Shown here piece after piece: positions 1 to 10,334 of a stretch of 64,000 bases of DNA. The first letter of the stretch is position 1. Every line of letters starts with the position of its first letter. A program made the translations under genes and the position numbers. The DNA lies in assembly GCA_003586115.2 (NCBI GenBank), contig QVOM02000023.1, positions 3,537,284 through 3,601,283 on the forward strand. Direction: 5' to 3'. This DNA comes from Salvator merianae. Its lineage: Eukaryota > Chordata > Lepidosauria > Squamata > Teiidae. The notes under the pieces were generated by a model. The model was not told the DNA's origin. It did no database searches and was given only the letters and a program-made list of their open reading frames with translations.

Positions 1-490
1 CACACATGCACGTGGGTAAGATTTGCCCGCTGGACAACCAACCAACGGATAATGACCCTTGGCTAATAGATGACGCACAGGCTGCATCTCGCCTCTTTAG
101 CCAGAGGAAAGGTTCAAAAAGCCAGCGCCGAGATACAGCAATTTTGGGGAGACAGGAGAGTACGAATAAGTAAAATGAAAAATACCAGGGATAAAATTGA
201 TACCAGAGTTACAAGGATCACCTGATTAAAGTGGACCATAAATACCTGGCAAAGCAATTAATACTGGAAAGGGAACTCAAAATGGACAATTAGGAACTCG
301 TTGTGTTATGCACACGATCAATATAAATTTTATCGTTTTTGGAGAGCATCAATTGAAGGTTTCAGGCATAAGGTTTCAGGGGAGGGAAAGTGGGGGCTGA
401 TATGAATTAACAGTGTCTGTACTGGAAAAACGTAATAATGAAATATAGTGTGTATTATTATAAAATAATAAAGCATTTGGAAATTTGAAA
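1..490. other. Unassigned AT-rich segment, probably FPGS intron 1
   Basis: No exon, RNA gene or clear repeat boundary is recognised here. Because FPGS is transcribed leftward from about 7.6 kb, this stretch is inferred to be intronic. The part near 190-300 has the look of degraded LINE sequence, but no protein motif confirms that. Confidence 0.3.
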
Positions 491-842
491 AAGCCAACAC
501 TTGCACCTAAACCATAAACAGCAACCATTGCCTTACCCTAAACGGCAAGAACAAGGCAACTTCCAAGCACGCGCTGCATTTTATGATGGGTATCAATGTT
601 CTGGACCAACACAGAAGTAACTGAGAATGGCTGGGATAAATATTTATATACCACTTTCCAGTAAAACATAATCTCAAAGTGGTGTGCAAAGAACAAAAAC
701 AGCTAAAATGATAACAGTTATATAAAAACATAATTAAAATCAAGGATGGGAAAACAAACAAATGAACATTCCCTCTGGAAAGGCCTGGGTAAAAAGATAG
801 GTCTTCAGTTGGCACTTAGGACCAGGAGGGCAGGCACCCTAC
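490..842 (-). repeat. Probable dispersed LINE/SINE-derived segment
   Basis: The segment reads like a common squamate interspersed repeat: a 'tatttatataccactttcc' stretch followed by an 'ctcaaagtggtg' stretch. It continues directly into the tandem block at 843-1075. No intact ORF is visible. Family assignment is by resemblance only. Confidence 0.35.
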
Positions 843-1075
843 AAATATCAGAGGGTGGGAGCCACCACAGAGAAGGCCAGGAGTGCAGGCACTCTATGAA
901 TATCAGAGGGGAGACTATTCCAGTGGGTGGGTACTACCACAGAGAAGGCCAGAGAAGCCCGGAAGTGCAGACACCCCATGAATATCAGAGGGGAGATTAT
1001 TTCAGAGGGTGGGTGCCACCACAGAGAAGGCCAGGGGTGCAGATGCCCCATGAATATCAGAGATGGGGAGGGAAC
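843..1075. repeat. Three-copy tandem repeat, ~70-85 bp unit
   Basis: Three diverged direct copies start near 854, 924 and 1005. Each carries 'gggtggg', then 'ccaccacagagaaggcc', then 'gaatatcagag'. The 'ccaccacagaaaagcc' core recurs singly near 39100 and 46300, so the array looks like local amplification of part of a dispersed element. The open frames across it are by-products of the repeat, not genes. Confidence 0.75.
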
Positions 1076-2218
1076 TGAGGCACCCATAAAACTGGTGTCT
1101 AAATCAACTCTTAACTCCACACGTGCAGCCCCATACATGTTAATAAAGGCAACAAAAATCATAAGGCGACTGAAGTTCAGTGCTTACTCCAGAATGCAGA
1201 ATACAGTCTGTCACACCTGTAGGCTTCAAAAGCATTTTCTCTGCAGTCTTTGCAATGCAGCTGAATTACGCTATTGATTTTACACCTGTATTTTAGGCGC
1301 ACCTGGAGGGCTGCAGTTGAGAATTAAATGGAAGCAGAGGAGATGGTTTTAATTTCACATGGGGGGGGGTTAAGGCAGGTGCAAGTGATTGTTCGGGGTG
1401 CATCTTGGCAGAAATGCGTGCTGGTGAAGAAGGAAGGTGGGCACACAAATGAATAAAGGCAGCCAGATGGATATCCCAAAACAGTCTCCAGCAAAAGTCT
1501 TCCTGGATCCCCCCGAAAAAAGTCAAACTGGCCCAGCGAAAGTTACCCCGTTTATAATACAAAGGCGTTTTTGAGTTACAACTCTATGTGCACTCTACGG
1601 CCCCTCCGCTCTGAAACTTGAACGCTGAGACTTTCAAAACGAAAAAGCCCAAAGATTCCAAAACAGGCTATTTGCTCAGACACCGTCTCCTCTCGAGATG
1701 GAAGAATTTCATTCAGGTTTTGCGCAGGAACGAAACAGACACGGACGGAGAAAGGAGCTTAAAAATAGCTGTGAAACCCTATATCTAACAGATCCCACGT
1801 TGCTATAATAAGGCCCAAGCGCCGTGAAAGCGAGATACTGTATTTGCTGGCAGGTGGAGACAGGGACCCCCTCTCCCCCCTCCCCGGGGCAGCTGAGGCT
1901 GCAGAATAGGATCGCAGAATGGGATCAGGTTCGGCGGCAAAGGGCAAGCCCTCTGCATCTGCGGGATTCCCTGTGCCATCTCTGCCCGTCGGCATTCACA
2001 GCACAAATCCGGGCGCGTTCATTCTATTTTGGTCCCCTCCTTTTACACTGAAACAGGAGGGCCAGGAGCTCAGCCTGCTGCTCATGAAAGGGCGGTGGCA
2101 TGGCGGGGACCCGCGCAGGTTGCACGTGGAAAACCTCCGGAGATTAATGACCTGGCGTGGACGACTGACTTGACATCAGGCAGAGTCCTATAATCATACG
2201 GAAGGCAGACCCAAGGAA

Positions 2219-2244
2219 ACACACACACACACACACACACACAC
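2219..2244. repeat. (AC)n microsatellite
   Basis: Thirteen uninterrupted AC dinucleotides. Confidence 0.95.
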
Positions 2245-4410
2245 CGGTTCTCTCCGCCAGCGTCTTCCTGTGCTTGGTTCCCCTGGCCCACATATTTCCA
2301 CAAGGGCTACCAGCCCCTCTGCTTCAGCAAATAAAGAGCGAGGATTTGGTTCTGGATATCGAATCAGGCATGGGAAAGGTGGAGAGAGAGAGACAAATTA
2401 TTTTCTCTTTCGCACCGCACGGCAAGGATTTTGCGGCCCGCAGGTTGGCACAGCGTCCACCTTAGCAAACTAGCAGCAGGCCTGAAGGGAGAAGCATGGA
2501 GGCCACGGGCGCCAGGGCAGAATGACGAAGCCACGCGGGAAGAAGTGGGGTGCGAGTTCCGTGAACCCAAAGAGCCTGACGGCTTCGACAATTCGGCGGT
2601 GGGAAGTTGTACCGGCACTCTGAACCTGTTTGATGGGCTTTGATTCCCATCAAACCGACCCCCAGCCCTGGGGTGCACGTATGCGGCTGGCATTGGCACA
2701 AATGTTAACACACACACCCCCAGACTGGCACGTTCCACAGTTATTTCAGGCGGGGGTGGGGTCCGGAACAGTTCATTTCCATCCACGTTATTTGTGAGGG
2801 GGGTTTTGGGGGGTGTTATGGGGTTTTCCTGGAATAGAATCCTTGTAAATAGTCAGGGATGGCGGTACCCAGAGAAAGCCCAGGGACTTTTCTGCACGCC
2901 CCTCTCCGTGCGTCTGGACCCGCCAGGCCTGCTGGTTCGGACCACAGAAAGAGGCCGGGTTCTGAGCACATCAAGGGGTAGGAATGAAAGTTCCCATCCT
3001 CAGAGTCACTGGGGAACTTATTCTGGGGGTATGTTTTGGTGCGCCCCTCAAATGGGCTCCCCTAGTAGTTTGGAAGCCTCTGTGTTCTGGACTGGGCTGC
3101 ACTGGTCTCCTGGTGATCATCATCAGGGCCTCCCTGGTCAGGATTATGCCCCATCCAGAGCAGATGGAGGGTACCTGTGGTAGGTGGGGGCTCAGAGCTC
3201 TCCCCAGAGGACGACCCCAACCATAATACAGATCATGGTTGAATGCAGGAAGGCCCCAAGGTCCAATTTCCCAGCCTTCCCAGGTTGAGAAGACCCAGCA
3301 AAGCCGAGCATCCTAACTGAGAATTCGAGGGCTTTTTGCAAGGCAACCGAAAATCCGCGAATAAAACCACTGAGGAAGTTCCAAACTCACCTCCACCCCA
3401 CCGCGTTCTACCAAAAAGGGTCCACGGTGGGAAACCATCCCCAGAAGAGACGCAGGGGGAGATGGGGAAACACTCTCGCCAGGGTTAGGGGAAGGCAAAA
3501 CTCAGCAGGGCTCACGTAATCTCCTCCATGTGATCCCACCCCACCCCCCCGGCTCTCTGGCCAAAAATTATTGGATTAGACTCAAAAATGATGTATCCAA
3601 GCAGCGGGTCCTTGGTCAGCTGCACAAGATAAGAACCACCATGGCCGGGAGGAGGAACGAAAATTCCTCAGGCTGTTGTGAAATGTCTGGAATAAGGAAA
3701 AGATCAAGTAAAGAAAAACAGAAGAGGGAGGATTTGACCCCTACAACTGTCCTTTTGCAAACAGATTTCTTTTAAAAAGGACCGGATTCTGTGCATTCCG
3801 CAGGACACGCAAAATTCCAGCAGAAATTAACATAATGAGCACATGACGAGCAGGAAAGGGCAGTATTAAAAATCAGACTGAAGCAAGCTTGGATATCCTT
3901 AAGCTGACCTGAAGAATCTTTTTCTTTAAATTTATTTTTTTCTTTCCCTAGGGAACAATATTTGGGGCTCGCCAAGTCCATGTCCTCTGGGACCTTCTGT
4001 AATCGTGCAGTTTGTGGACCATTTGGAGGACCAACGAAAAGGTCTGCAAGGCAAACTTGTTCGAATGGGTCTTGTCCTTCTGAAAAGGATGTTCCCTTCT
4101 CCTGGGGGATTAACCCTCCCACCCCAACAGGACTTCACCACATCTTTCGAATTCTGTGATTAACCCCAGACCAAAGACATGGGCTTGCTTGGTCAGGTTG
4201 TTGGAGAGGAGAGGACACCTGAAGAAATAGGTAGCCATGCAGTTGCGGGCTATTCTTCGCACTGGGAGTCCTCAACTGGTATAGTTTGAGCCACAAACCC
4301 CACCAGCTCTGGACAGCATCGGCTGCCTTATAATTCTGTGTCTCCCTTCCTGGCTGAGCTGCTAGTTGGTATTTACAGTCCTAGTGGCCAGAGAGTACAC
4401 TATGTGTTGA
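2245..4410. other. Gene-free stretch with one degraded MITE-like segment
   Basis: No conserved exon was recognised on either strand. The part from about 2886 to 3190 resembles the 'CTTTCTGCAC' transposon family seen at 34.5 and 41.7 kb, with a 'cttttctgcacgcccc' start and internal 'ggtcaggattat' and 'cctccctggtca' motifs, but its right end is not clear. The 2400-2790 part is GC-richer and gives long spurious frames. It is inferred to be FPGS intron 1. Confidence 0.4.
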
Positions 4411-4411
4411 T

Positions 4412-4985
4412 TTTGTTGGGTACCGTCAAGCTGTGGCCCGACTCCTTGTTGACTTGCATGGGCACCTTCATGGGCAGTTTTCTTGGCAGACATACAGGAG
4501 TGGTTTGCCACTGCCTCTTTTTTGGGGAGAGACTAGGGATAGAACCAGCAACCCTCTGCTTTCCGGGCAGTTGCTCTATGTCTGTGCAGTTTTCTTGGCA
4601 GAGATGCAGAAGAGGTTTGCAATGGCCTACTTACAAGGAGAGATTGGGGATCGAACCGGGAACCCTCTGTTTTCCAGGCAGTTGCTCTACCACTGAGCTA
4701 CAGCCCCTCCCAGACTCCATGGCCCCCTCTATGCAGTTTTCTTCGCACAGATACAGAAGTGGTTTGCCATTGCCAACTTCCGGGGAGAGGCTGGGAATCA
4801 AACCGGCAACCCTCTGCTTTCCAGGCCGTTTACTCCACCACTGAGCTACAGCCGCTTCCCAGATTCTGTAGGCACCTCTAGGCAGTTTTCTTGGCGGCAA
4901 TACAGAAGGGATTCGTCACCCCCTACTTCCGGGGAGAGGCTGGGGATCAAAGCGGCAACCTTCTGCTTTCCCTGAAGCTCCGGGC
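4412..4985 (-). repeat. tRNA-derived SINE cluster, about four tandem units
   Basis: Four diverged units in minus orientation each contain a B-box-like 'gggatcgaacc' and 'ccctctgctttccaggcag', and two retain the reverse complement of an A box ('accactgagctacagcc'). Each body carries 'cagttttcttggcagagata' and 'tggtttgccattgcc'. The left end has the 'ttgggtaccgtcaa' tail, matching the 3' end of the plus-strand copy near 37180. The array of tRNA-like heads is a SINE multimer, not a set of tRNA genes. Confidence 0.8.
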
Positions 4986-5324
4986 GGCATGAGAACAAGC
5001 CCAGCAGCTGGGTAACACTCAAGTCTGCCGGCCTCTTCCTTTTCCTCTCAGGCATGACTTATGTGCGCATGCGCATAAACCCTCATCTCCAGAGCCATCG
5101 ATTTTTATCTGGCTTTGCTCAGGGCCGCTCAGCCTGAGAATATCTCTCCCCTCCCAGCAGCTCTGCCTATTCTGAAACCTGGAATTGTTTGCTCTCAATT
5201 GCCTTCCGCACCACCAGCACCCTGTCCAGCCACAACAGGCACCAGCAATTTATGGACCCAGGGGAGGAGGAAAAACTTAGCAATTCATGGCTGCATTGGA
5301 AGTATCGTTGATGTGTTTGTGGCA

Positions 5325-5515
5325 CTTCCGTCCCGCCTTTGTGCTGAAGAGACCAAAGCAACGCACCCCATTTTATCCTCACAACAGCCCTGCAAGGCAG
5401 CCCAGGCTCAAAGGCCAAAGGTCACCCAGTGAGTGGCAGCGTGGGGCTTTGAACCCAGAGGCTCTGAGATTTTAGCCCACTGCTCTAGTCACTGCCCAAC
5501 ACTAGTTTGCTCTGA
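5325..5515 (-). repeat. MIR/CORE-like tRNA SINE, degraded
   Basis: The sequence 'ttttatcctcacaacagccc', then 'aaaggtcacccagtgagtgg', then 'tttgaacccagaggctctga', then 'tctagtcactg' is the reverse of a MIR-type SINE (tRNA head at the right, core in the middle). Similar degraded pieces occur near 20075-20310, 35265-35345 and 54985-55110. Confidence 0.6.
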
Positions 5516-5701
5516 AGACCAAGTAGGAAAGTCTGTGAGCCTGGGGGAGAGCGGCGTTTAATGGTATTGCTTTTCTCTTATTTAAAAGAGTGGTGACCAT
5601 AAGTTCAACCTCTAGCATCACTCCAGAACAAGGCAATGACAAAACCCCTCCTTCATCTTTGCAAAATCACAACCCACGGATGAGTCCATGCAGACAACTC
5701 A

Positions 5702-5868
5702 GGGTGATTCCGCACTGGCCGGTAGACCAGGCCAGAAAGCACACTAGGACTCCCCTCTTCACCTGCAAGTCTCCCAGCAGGGCCTTCTTTAGCACGGCAC
5801 CAGCATGAAAAACGGGGGCTTCTAGTAGGCTTGCTGGTCCAATACACCCAGCCAGTGCGGAATAGACT
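5702..5868. mobile_element. Small TIR-bounded non-autonomous DNA transposon (MITE)
   Basis: Terminal inverted repeats: left 'tgattccgcactggcc', right 'gccagtgcggaata', with further partial complementarity inward. About 167 bp, no ORF. No convincing target-site duplication was found. Confidence 0.55.
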
Positions 5869-5989
5869 TAAGAATTTGGCCCCACCTAAGGGTCTCTCTT
5901 CTTTTTCTTCTTTCTTTTTGTGTGAGAAATAAGAAAATGTTACTTTTACAATTCTAAGGTACACCTTCTCTGAAACTTAAGTGCTGTGG

Positions 5990-6830
5990 ACAAGTGAGCC
6001 ATTCCTACCTGAAGGAAACCAGAAGATGCTAAATTCCTGGCATAGTTAAAAGCTAAGGGTGGCTAGCTATCCTGATAAGAGCGGAGGCTAACTCCATCAC
6101 TGCCACTTGTAGCTAGGAAAGCCTCCATTAGTTAGAGAGTGATAGATAGGTTGAACTTTTCTTATCAGGCACCAGTTTTAAACTCTTTGGACCATGCGTA
6201 ATGAAGATCATGAATATTTTCGTTTACACCCATGAATGTACAATGAAGCCTTTAATGAGACATGGGATGTATGTTAGGGGAGGGGGAACATATCAAGGGG
6301 AATATGTTGCAGGCGGACAGGTAAACTGTACACCTTTCTCTCTTCAGCCACTGAGAGGAAGAGGGAGAGGGAGGGACACTGCGGCAGAATTTAGGGAATA
6401 TAAGCTCGCTGTGTGGAGCTCTAGGGGTGTGCCTACCTAGTCAGGACACCCGCTCTCGCAAGAACGTCCAAAGAAATTGAATGCTTCTTCACCAGCTTTG
6501 TTCACAACGTATTTTGTTCAGGGTTTTATAGACCCATTTCTTACATTTTGGATCAAGCTGGCTTGCTGAACGCTCAGCCCAGAGAAACCAGGAGCTCCTG
6601 CATTTGCTTCCTTAAACATCTTTCGGGTCCTTCCCACGTGCTTCCTCAAAACACAGAACAGGGTCTTTTTCACTTCCACATTCCCCCCCCGTCCACAGTA
6701 TATGACTTCCCTGCTTGTATGGGTGCGCCCAGTTCTGCGGAGTGCGTCCCCTCTTTGTAGCGCTACCCAGCTTTTAATCTTTTCTTCCTTCTACCCAAGT
6801 TTAAGAATAAGAATCGGCAGCGAGTCTTCC
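5990..6830. other. Gene-free stretch, nothing specific seen
   Basis: No exon, RNA or well-defined repeat was recognised on either strand. Confidence 0.35.
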
Positions 6831-6831
6831 C

Positions 6832-6970
6832 ACAGAATCATAAGAGTTGGAAGGCATCTCAGAGGTCATCAAGTCCAACCCCTGGTCCCGGGCAGGATTC
6901 CCTAGGCCATCCCGGGCAGAGGGCTCTCCATCCTCTGCTTCAAGGCCTCCAGGGAAGGGGAACTTAACAT
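6832..6970 (-). repeat. CR1 LINE 3'-end fragment
   Basis: The segment 'cagaatcataagagttggaa', 'aggtcatcaagtccaacccc', 'cttcaaggcctccaggga' is the reverse complement of the conserved CR1 3' region. It is truncated and more diverged than the copies at 27.1 and 41.1 kb. Confidence 0.75.
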
Positions 6971-7270
6971 TTCACGGGGTCACCATGCAATTCAGTGACT
7001 TCTTCTCCCCGACCGCTGCAAAAAGTCTCGCGACCGGGTTTCGCGCAATTCTTCACCGTTCACCCGTCCGGCTTTCAAAAGCCACGCCATCGCGGATCCA
7101 TCGCGTGGCCATCCGGCCTTTTCTTCCCCATTTTAACGTCCTGCCATTACGTTCCCCGTTACACATGAATAAGGACGGATAAAGCACCGGGGGGGGGGGG
7201 AGAAGAAACGGCTCGTGCACGTGGGAATCACCTCACACGTGGGTGAAAAAAGGCAGAAAGCGGCAGTAGC

Positions 7271-7353
7271 GGGTCGGGTGGGGTGGGGTGGGGTGGGGAA
7301 GCCGACGAGCAACAGGCAGGAAAAACCCCACCCAACCCCGCCCCGCCCCGCCC
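7271..7353. other. Opposed G-runs and C-runs: G-quadruplex-capable tract
   Basis: Six or more runs of three to four G separated by one or two bases lie on the plus strand at about 7274-7304. A matching C-run block (about 7321-7353) puts G-runs on the minus strand. The second block would be G-rich in the FPGS nascent RNA, within 130 nt downstream of the exon 1 donor. The minus-strand GGGCGGGGC units also fit Sp1/KLF sites. Confidence 0.6.
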
Positions 7354-7860
7354 TCTCCTCCTTCCCCACGTGCTCGCTCTCCCGGCTGATGCAACAACCC
7401 TCGCGCGCCCCCCCACTCCACGCTTCCCTCAGCCCGGGCGCCCCCTCACCTGGTACTCCATCCTGGGTGCGTGGGCCGGGCGGGCGCTGAGCCACCGCCG
7501 GGCAACCGCGGCTCCCCCTTCGGCCCCCGCCGCGACCGCTGCACCCGCCAGCCGCTGCCCGACCAGCACCGCCAGCTGCAGAGCGCCGCGAAGCCGGCGC
7601 GAGGAGCTCATGGCAGGCGCGCGGCGCCGCCTTCTCTCCGCCCCCGTGACGTCACTCCCCGCCCCCGCGCGACGCGGAGAACAAACGACACCCTCCGACC
7701 CGCGCAGGCGCAAAGGGTCTGTCTGGCTGGCAGGCTGGCTCGGCCATCTTTGGAAGGGGCGCCCACCTTTTGCCCCGTCGCGCCGCATGGGTAGCGTGCG
7801 TGCGTCAGGTGAACGGCGGCGGGGCGCGGGGCGCCTAAGCTACCCTTCCCATCCTCCCTT
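7300..7860. promoter_or_regulatory. FPGS: CpG-rich promoter region of FPGS
   Basis: CpG density rises sharply here against the surrounding sequence, and FPGS exon 1 is embedded in it. A perfect CRE (TGACGTCA) sits at 7647-7654, only 36 bp upstream of the mitochondrial start. GC boxes lie at about 7657-7668. A YY1-type AAGATGGC (minus strand) is at 7743-7750. Further upstream, at 7889-7900, is GGGAGTTGTAGT, the complement of an ACTACAACTCCC ZNF143/THAP11-type element. The motifs are seen directly; use by the named factors is inferred from known consensus sites. Confidence 0.65.
7450..7611 (-). CDS. FPGS: Folylpolyglutamate synthase, first coding exon (gene partial)
   Basis: FPGS adds glutamates to folates so they are retained in cytosol and mitochondria. 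This exon reads 54 codons from ATG at 7611 to a CAG|GTGAGG donor whose last exon base is 7450 (phase 0). The protein ends ARRWLSARPAHAPRMEYQ, matching the end of human FPGS exon 1 (RRGLSAWP...MEYQ). The first ~50 residues are Arg/Ala/Leu-rich without acidic residues until E31, as expected of a mitochondrial presequence. The internal Met at 7461-7459 (MEYQ) corresponds to the known cytosolic start. The Mur-ligase-like catalytic domain is encoded by later exons, not recognised in the 7.4 kb to the left, so intron 1 is probably long. The neighbour upstream on the same strand is CDK9, as in human. Confidence 0.88.
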
Positions 7861-9130
7861 GCCATTCACCAGCAAAAGTGGGAGTCACGGGAGTTGTAGT
7901 TCAACGCCGCGATCCTTACAGAACCCGTGAAATAGGCTTTAAATCACCATGGGAGTCAAAGGAACGGTCCCAAACTCTGCTCAAGGCCAGTTGGAGGAGC
8001 TGGCAAAGTGAAACGCAGGGAGGTTTGGGGGTTTTCAAGGTCAGACTAAAATGCTGCAACGTGCAAAAAAGTCCCTCTTGAATATTCTGAGCACTTTGGC
8101 CATAGGGACCAAAGGGCAACCTCTTCTGGGTTCGTTCCTTGATTTTCTGTGGGAGGTTTCTGTATCCTCCAAAGTCTGTTGGGATGCAAGATACTATTGG
8201 CACTACTCAGCTCTCAATCCACAAAGGCGCCTTTATGAGTTTTTAACCCCCATCAGCCAAAGGAGGGCAGACAGGCAGGTTAATTGCTTTTAAGAAGCTG
8301 GGGAAAAATCTGCAAAAGCAGCCTCCGATTTCTAATCAGCACATCTGAAATACTGTGTTCTGATCCATAAATCAGTAAAGAAGCATTCTGTTCCCATATA
8401 AGGAACACATGGGACAGTCACAACCGATGAATTTGTAACCATTTGCCTGCCTTTTCGAGCATAGGCAGGTTTGGAGGGTATAAGCCTCTCTGAGATCAGA
8501 GGCATTTGCTTCTAAGCAAAGAACTGTGCATTTGCAAATTTGCAAAGAACGCTACCTACATACAGGTAGGTGGGATGACTTGCCATGGCCATCTCCACCC
8601 CTGAACTATCTTTAAGGACAGCTTCACACAGATAGTAGCACTACTAGAAGCCAGCCTGAAAGTTAAACCAAGCACGGTGGACAGCTGAGTGTTCTTGCAT
8701 CCCACGTTTAAAAAGCTACCAGGAAAGACACCCAACTGCCTCTTTCCGTCTTTCCCTCTGGACAACCTGCCTCTTTGTCAAGATGCATGGAGTTTTACCT
8801 TGTATGTTTCCCTGAGCTTTCTCCTCTCCATGATACAGCTCCAGGCTAAAGGTCTGATCATTCCCTCTTCACCCTGTGGCCAACAGACGCACTAATCTGG
8901 TCTTGCAGTTCCCCAAGCTAGTTAAACAGCGACAGGACCGGAGGTCAGAGGAGCCTCCTTCTACACAGAGCGCCTCCTCTGTACTCAGTGATATAATGAA
9001 CGTACTCCGTTCCAAATCGAAGTCTCCCAGCAAACAAAATAGCAGAAAACGGGATAGGAGTTTAAAAAGATAAATCCCACAGCTGAACAACGGGAGAATA
9101 ACCACACGCCAACTGAGATATGGAAGCAAA
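7861..9130. other. FPGS-CDK9 intergenic interval, no gene seen
   Basis: This lies between the FPGS promoter and the CDK9 3' end. No exon was recognised. Short frames here show no family motif. Confidence 0.4.
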
Positions 9131-9170
9131 CACTTTTTAATGACAGTCTATAGCATTTGTCACAGGGCTA

Positions 9171-9191
9171 TATATATATATATAAAAAAAA
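9171..9191. repeat. Short (TA)n / A-rich tract
   Basis: The tract is 'tatatatatatata' followed by A8. Confidence 0.85.
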
Positions 9192-9409
9192 GAAGAGAAA
9201 TGCAGAACATGATCGGGTTCAAGAGTCGTCATTCTCCCAATCGTACCTAGACCTTCTAGATGGCGCGGAAGGGGGAAGCGTTCACACCCCTTTCCACGCC
9301 GGCTGCATTTAATACAGGGCTGCTCAGGTGTGGCCCAGAGACACTTCTGAGCTCTACCTGCCACAGACAAGAACTGGAACCTCCTCGCAGGCCACGCTGC
9401 GCACTCCTG

Positions 9410-9968
9410 GCTTAAGATCCCGGCAGCTGCAGTTATTTATTAAAAAAAGAGAAAAGAAACAACAAACTCCTTTTTTATAACAAAGGAAGAGGAACTCGGC
9501 TTGCAAACCACACCAAATGTCATCTCCATGTCTAGGAACCCGCAGCTCCCCACTGTTTGCTGCTTGGCACAGTATTTTCCAGGCTTGGCATGGCACGCGG
9601 CCAAATCCATGCCAGCTATCTGCTTGCTCAGCAGAGTCTTGGAACAAAGAGAGACCCAGTACTTTGCTCCATCAGAGTGACACGAGTTTTGTTTGGAAAG
9701 CACCCAGTATAGAAAAGCTGCAATCTGCAGAGTCTTTGCCCAACTCTGGGCAATTTCGGTGCCTTCCGCGCATGTTTCCAGACAGTTGCATCTCGCCCTG
9801 TGATTCCTCAATACAGGGCTACAATTATTATTTTTTGTGGGAGAATTGAGCAGAAACGTCTCTGTTTCATTGTTCGTTTTTAGAAAGAAATTTTAAAAAA
9901 AGGCTATTTAAAGTCAGGATCCTTTCCAACAATCGGATCGCCTCTTTCTCCTAGGAAATCCACAGGGA
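9410..9968 (-). other. CDK9: Likely CDK9 3' UTR with candidate poly(A) signal
   Basis: The sequence directly follows the CDK9 stop. A canonical AATAAA on the minus strand lies at 9441-9436, giving a predicted 3' UTR of roughly 530-550 nt. A second, weaker ATTAAA-type signal lies near 9138-9133, so a longer UTR is possible. Cleavage sites cannot be fixed from sequence alone. Confidence 0.5.
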
Positions 9969-10334
9969 TCAGAATACCCTGTCAAACTCTGTCTGATTGG
10001 TGGCTGTGGGATTCCTGCCCTGATTGGCTGGCTGCTGGGGCATGTGCCCGCCCCGCCTCCTGGGCGGCGCCAGGTACTCGAACATGGATTGGTTGTGGGT
10101 GGAGAGCATGTTCTTGAGGTCGGAGGGCATGGGGTCGGACCAGAAAAAGTCGTGGTTCAGGGCGTCGTCACTGTCTATCCGCTGAGCCGGGTCGAGGACG
10201 AGCAACTTGTCTATGAGATCCAATGCGTACGGGTCTTTGACGTAGGCCTTTAGCCGCTCCTTGACTTTGCGCTTCTGCCCTTTTGGCAGGTCCAACTTGA
10301 GGTAGAGTTCGTATTTGTCCACGTTCGGCCAGAC
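9969..10334 (-). CDS. CDK9: CDK9 coding exon 7 (C-terminal)
   Basis: The acceptor TTTGTAG ends at 10335. The exon opens with [14 protein letters not shown] in phase 0 and runs to TGA at 9971-9969. It encodes the end of the C-lobe ([19 protein letters not shown]) and the regulatory tail. Compared with human, most changes are in the tail ([17 protein letters not shown]), which is less constrained. Confidence 0.96.
   Translation of the reverse strand, partial: VWPNVDKYELYLKLDLPKGQKRKVKERLKAYVKDPYALDLIDKLLVLDPAQRIDSDDALNHDFFWSDPMPSDLKNMLSTHNQSMFEYLAPPRRRGGHMPQQPANQGRNPTATNQTEFDRVF

Noticed and set aside
843..1075. CRISPR-like array
   Set aside because: Only three long, diverged direct repeats without unique spacers, in a vertebrate genome.
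2364..2786. 140-codon minus-strand frame as an FPGS exon
   Set aside because: It has no similarity to FPGS segments and no suitable acceptor and donor pair.
4338..4844. 168-codon plus-strand frame with repeating [11 protein letters not shown]
   Set aside because: A product of the tandem SINE units read antisense, not a repeat protein.
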